From Oscillospiraceae bacterium (GTDB lineage: Bacteria; Bacillota; Clostridia; Oscillospirales; Ruminococcaceae), in the NCBI GenBank assembly GCA_022800935.1, contig JAAWRH010000010.1, positions 1 through 64,000 on the forward strand: 64,000 nucleotides of DNA. The letters are read 5' to 3'. Below are positions 62,185 to 64,000 of this stretch, in pieces. Numbering within the stretch: the first letter of the stretch is position 1; every line of letters begins with the position of its first letter. The notes beneath the pieces were generated by a model. It was not told the origin of the DNA. It saw nothing but the letters and a program-made list of their open reading frames with translations, and did no database searches. The translations under genes and the position numbers were made by a program.

Positions 62185-62258
62185 TGGAGGCGCCACCCGG
62201 AATCGGACCGGGGATGAAGGTTTTGCAGACCTCTGCCTTACCGCTTGGCTATGGCGCC
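62185..62258 (-). tRNA. tRNA-Cys (GCA)
   Basis: The 74 nt include an encoded CCA. The acceptor stem is GGCGCCA/TGGCGCC and the anticodon loop is TCTGCAAA (anticodon GCA). The T loop reads TCCGATT instead of TTCGATT, so position 55 is C where nearly all tRNAs have U (pseudouridine). It is the last tRNA of a five-gene operon (Val-Asp-Phe-Gly-Cys). Confidence 0.9.
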
Positions 62259-62329
62259 GTATACATATTTTAAAAAGCTGCGGCGAAAAAAGTCAGTCCC
62301 GCAAGCGTGAAACGGTATTTAAGGGAAAC

Positions 62330-62359
62330 ATTGGATGCCTGCTTTCACAAGCATCCAAT
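62330..62359 (-). other. Hairpin in the tRNA-Gly to tRNA-Cys spacer
   Basis: ATTGGATGC (62330-62338) and GCATCCAAT (62351-62359) form a 9-bp stem, extended further out by GGGAA/TTCCC-like pairs. The 108-nt spacer between tRNA-Gly and tRNA-Cys is otherwise empty. It may direct processing of the precursor or partially terminate transcription. Confidence 0.5.
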
Positions 62360-62366
62360 TCCCTGC

Positions 62367-62442
62367 TGGAGCGGGTTACGAGGCTCGAACTCGCTACCTC
62401 CACCTTGGCAAGGTGGCGCTCTACCAGATGAGCTAAACCCGC
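62367..62442 (-). tRNA. tRNA-Gly (GCC)
   Basis: The 76 nt include CCA. The acceptor stem begins GCGGGTT, the anticodon loop is CTTGCCAAG (anticodon GCC), and the T loop TTCGAGC is normal. It lies 6 nt after tRNA-Phe. Confidence 0.95.
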
Positions 62443-62448
62443 AAAAGG

Positions 62449-62521
<73 letters not shown>

Positions 62522-62524
62522 AAA

Positions 62525-62601
62525 TGGCGACCCGGATGGGGCTCGAACCCACGACCTCTAGCGTGACAGGCTAGCGTTCTAACCAGCTGAACTACCGGGC
62601 C
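62525..62601 (-). tRNA. tRNA-Asp (GTC)
   Basis: The 77 nt include CCA. The acceptor stem is GGCCCGG/CCGGGTC and the anticodon loop is CTGTCAC (anticodon GTC). Discriminator G73 is as expected for tRNA-Asp. Confidence 0.95.
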
Positions 62602-62606
62602 AAAAC

Positions 62607-62682
62607 TGGTGGAAACTACAGGGCTCGAACCTGTGACCCTCTGCTTGTAAGGCAGATGCTCTCCCAGCTGAGCTAAGCTTCC
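62607..62682 (-). tRNA. tRNA-Val (TAC)
   Basis: The 76 nt include CCA. The acceptor stem begins GGAAGCT and the anticodon loop is CTTACAA (anticodon TAC). It is the first tRNA after the operon promoter. Confidence 0.95.
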
Positions 62683-62702
62683 GTTTTTCCAGTGCGTGTT
62701 AT

Positions 62703-62731
62703 ATTATATCGTCCTCCGGGCAATTTGTCAA
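62703..62731 (-). promoter_or_regulatory. Consensus promoter of the tRNA operon
   Basis: On the minus strand a perfect TTGACA (62731-62726) and a perfect TATAAT (62708-62703) with a 17-bp spacer lie 20 bp upstream of tRNA-Val. It is the strongest promoter seen in the window. Confidence 0.88.
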
Positions 62732-62773
62732 CCGTTTTTCCAAATTTTTTTGAAAAACAATTTCAGGGGCGCG

Positions 62774-62805
62774 GGGTATCCGGGGATTCAGCCGTCCGGA
62801 TACCC
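62774..62805 (-). terminator. Hairpin after ridA
   Basis: The 10-bp stem GGGTATCCGG / CCGGATACCC (62774-62783 and 62796-62805) lies 27 bp past the ridA stop. T residues follow only after about 12 nt on the minus strand, so termination may be inefficient. Confidence 0.55.
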
Positions 62806-62832
62806 TATCATATGCGTAACTGTACTTTAAGG

Positions 62833-63216
62833 TTACTTTCCGGTGTAGACCACCGCTTCAATTTCCACCAGCGCGCCCTTGGGCAGGTCCGCCACGGCAA
62901 AGGCGGCGCGGGCGGGGCAGTCCCCTGTGAAGAAGGTGGCGTACACCTCGTTCATGGCCGCGAAGTCAGAGATGTTCTTCAGCAGGACGGTAGTCTTCAC
63001 CACGTCAGCCATGGACCCTCCGGCAGCCTCTACAATGGCCTTGACGTTGGTCAGGGACTGACGGCTCTGGGCCTGGATGCCGCCCTCTACAATGTTCCCG
63101 GTGGCCGGGTCAATGGGAATCTGTCCGGAGACATACAGGAAATCCCCCGCGGCAATGGCCTGGGAATAGGGCCCGATGGCCGAGGGAGCGTTGGAGGTTG
63201 CGATAACTTTTTTCAT
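62833..63216 (-). CDS. ridA: RidA-family enamine/imine deaminase
   Basis: The protein has 127 aa. It is the RidA/YjgF fold, with [14 protein letters not shown] at the start, [12 protein letters not shown], and the conserved [21 protein letters not shown] region containing the substrate-binding arginine. RidA hydrolyses reactive 2-aminoacrylate and related imines released by PLP enzymes to stable keto acids. The ATG at 63216 has AAAGGA upstream. A promoter-like TTGACA-17-TAACTT lies about 56 bp upstream, so it is probably monocistronic. Confidence 0.95.
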   Translation of the reverse strand: MKKVIATSNAPSAIGPYSQAIAAGDFLYVSGQIPIDPATGNIVEGGIQAQSRQSLTNVKAIVEAAGGSMADVVKTTVLLKNISDFAAMNEVYATFFTGDCPARAAFAVADLPKGALVEIEAVVYTGK

Positions 63217-63271
63217 GGGAATCAAACCGTCCTTTCGTTTTTTGGGAGGGGTTTTGCTCTGTTCACTTGAT

Positions 63272-63300
63272 AAGTTACCATAGAATGGCAGATGTGTCAA
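63272..63300 (-). promoter_or_regulatory. Putative ridA promoter
   Basis: On the minus strand TTGACA (63300-63295) is followed after 17 bp by TAACTT (63277-63272). The -35 is consensus, the -10 is weak. Confidence 0.4.
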
Positions 63301-63326
63301 GCGGGGGACGGAAAGATTATAGAACT

Positions 63327-64000
63327 TCATTTTTCCCGATGCTGCCCTGTGATATAGTACTCTGTCCTTCTATCCCCCGGCATGCAGAACAGCTCCTTGG
63401 TCTTCCCACATTCGATTAATTCCCCATCCAAAAAAAACGCCGTCCTGTCGGAAATTCGCCGGGCCTGCCCCATGTTGTGGGTGACCGCCACTACCGTATA
63501 CCTCGTCTTCAGCTCCCCCATCAGTTCCTCAATCTTCCCAGTGGATAAAGGGTCCAGCGCACTGGTGGGCTCATCCATCAGCAGAACCTCCGGCCCCACC
63601 GCCAGCGCCCTGGCAATACAGAGCCGCTGCTGCTGCCCGCCGGACAAACCCGACGCCGGCTTTTTCAGCCTGCTGGAAACCTCCCCCCACAGGGCGGCGG
63701 CCCGCAGAGACGCTTCCACAATGCCGTCCAGCTCCTGCCGCGACCGTACCCCCTGGAGCCTTGGCCCATAGGCTATATTGTCGTAAATGCTCATGGGGAA
63801 GGGGGTGGGCTTCTGGAATACCATCCCCACCCGCTTCCGTAGGAAGGGCAGGTCTGTCCCCGGCGCATAGATATCCGCCCCGTCCAGCAGAATGCTCCCG
63901 GTGTGCTTTACCCCAGGCGTGCGCTCGTTCATGCGGTTGAGGGATCGGAGAAAGGAGGATTTTCCGCACCCGGAGGGTCCGATCAGCGCCAGGAGCTGTT
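63327..64000 (-). CDS. pstB: Phosphate ABC transporter ATP-binding protein (5' end outside window)
   Basis: The 3' part (224 codons) is present and the frame runs off the right edge. Walker A is GPSGCGKSS at the very start, followed by [15 protein letters not shown], a PstB hallmark; then the Q-loop [22 protein letters not shown], the signature [15 protein letters not shown], and Walker [14 protein letters not shown]. It energises high-affinity phosphate import by the PstABC complex. It is likely the end of a pst operon on the minus strand. The stop is 111 bp from the ridA start, with no clear terminator in between. Confidence 0.95.
   Translation of the reverse strand, partial: QLLALIGPSGCGKSSFLRSLNRMNERTPGVKHTGSILLDGADIYAPGTDLPFLRKRVGMVFQKPTPFPMSIYDNIAYGPRLQGVRSRQELDGIVEASLRAAALWGEVSSRLKKPASGLSGGQQQRLCIARALAVGPEVLLMDEPTSALDPLSTGKIEELMGELKTRYTVVAVTHNMGQARRISDRTAFFLDGELIECGKTKELFCMPGDRRTEYYITGQHREK

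Overview
The window looks like chromosomal DNA of a GC-rich anaerobic gut Clostridium relative, most likely Oscillospiraceae (inference). The support is Firmicutes-type genes (RNase M5-like protein, YesM/YesN-type regulators, BceRS-sized two-component system, PadR, a class II-type AdhE), strong AGGAGG ribosome sites, TTGACA/TATAAT promoters, GC-rich third codon positions and host-glycan hydrolases. Nothing indicates a prophage, plasmid or CRISPR array.

Region 1 (1-8.9 kb, minus strand) is a six-gene operon: SWIM zinc-finger protein, HEAT-repeat-like protein, MGMT/alkyltransferase-like protein, MoxR-type AAA+ ATPase, a DUF5682-like protein with an EreA/TraB-like N-terminal half, and a vWA protein with an intact MIDAS. 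It has one good promoter upstream of the SWIM gene. It is the strongest candidate for a poorly described system. Region 2 (9-15 kb) holds a lipoprotein, a MATE exporter divergent from a PadR repressor with four near-identical operators, adhE with a Rex-like site, and a decayed gene. Region 3 (15.2-20.9 kb) is a two-component system followed by a lipoprotein, two membrane proteins and an ABC ATPase, probably a peptide-sensing or immunity-type exporter. Region 4 (21.4-29.4 kb) places a second two-component system and an FtsX-type ABC transporter on either side of TldD/TldE.

Region 5 (29.5-34.2 kb) has an Rpn-family nuclease gene with an internal start resembling known intragenic antitoxins, an Lrp/aminotransferase pair, a DUF362-ferredoxin protein and IspE. 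Region 6 (34.2-43.1 kb) has a GH95 fucosidase, ComEC with a degenerate C-terminal domain, HolA, an RNase M5-like protein, and an MBOAT/DHHW pair in which the expected catalytic residues of both proteins are replaced. Region 7 (43.2-60.8 kb) is a carbohydrate block: GH38, GH2, two ABC importers without their own ATPase, a YesM/YesN-type sensor and regulator, and a membrane-bound AraC regulator.

Region 8 (61-64 kb) has a metallophosphoesterase gene broken by one stop codon, an orphan 57-aa protein resembling the C-terminus of the Rpn protein, a five-gene tRNA operon (Val-Asp-Phe-Gly-Cys) with a consensus promoter, ridA, and the 3' part of pstB running off the end.

All family names rest on motif reading. 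No database search was run, and start sites were chosen from ribosome-binding sites and overlaps.
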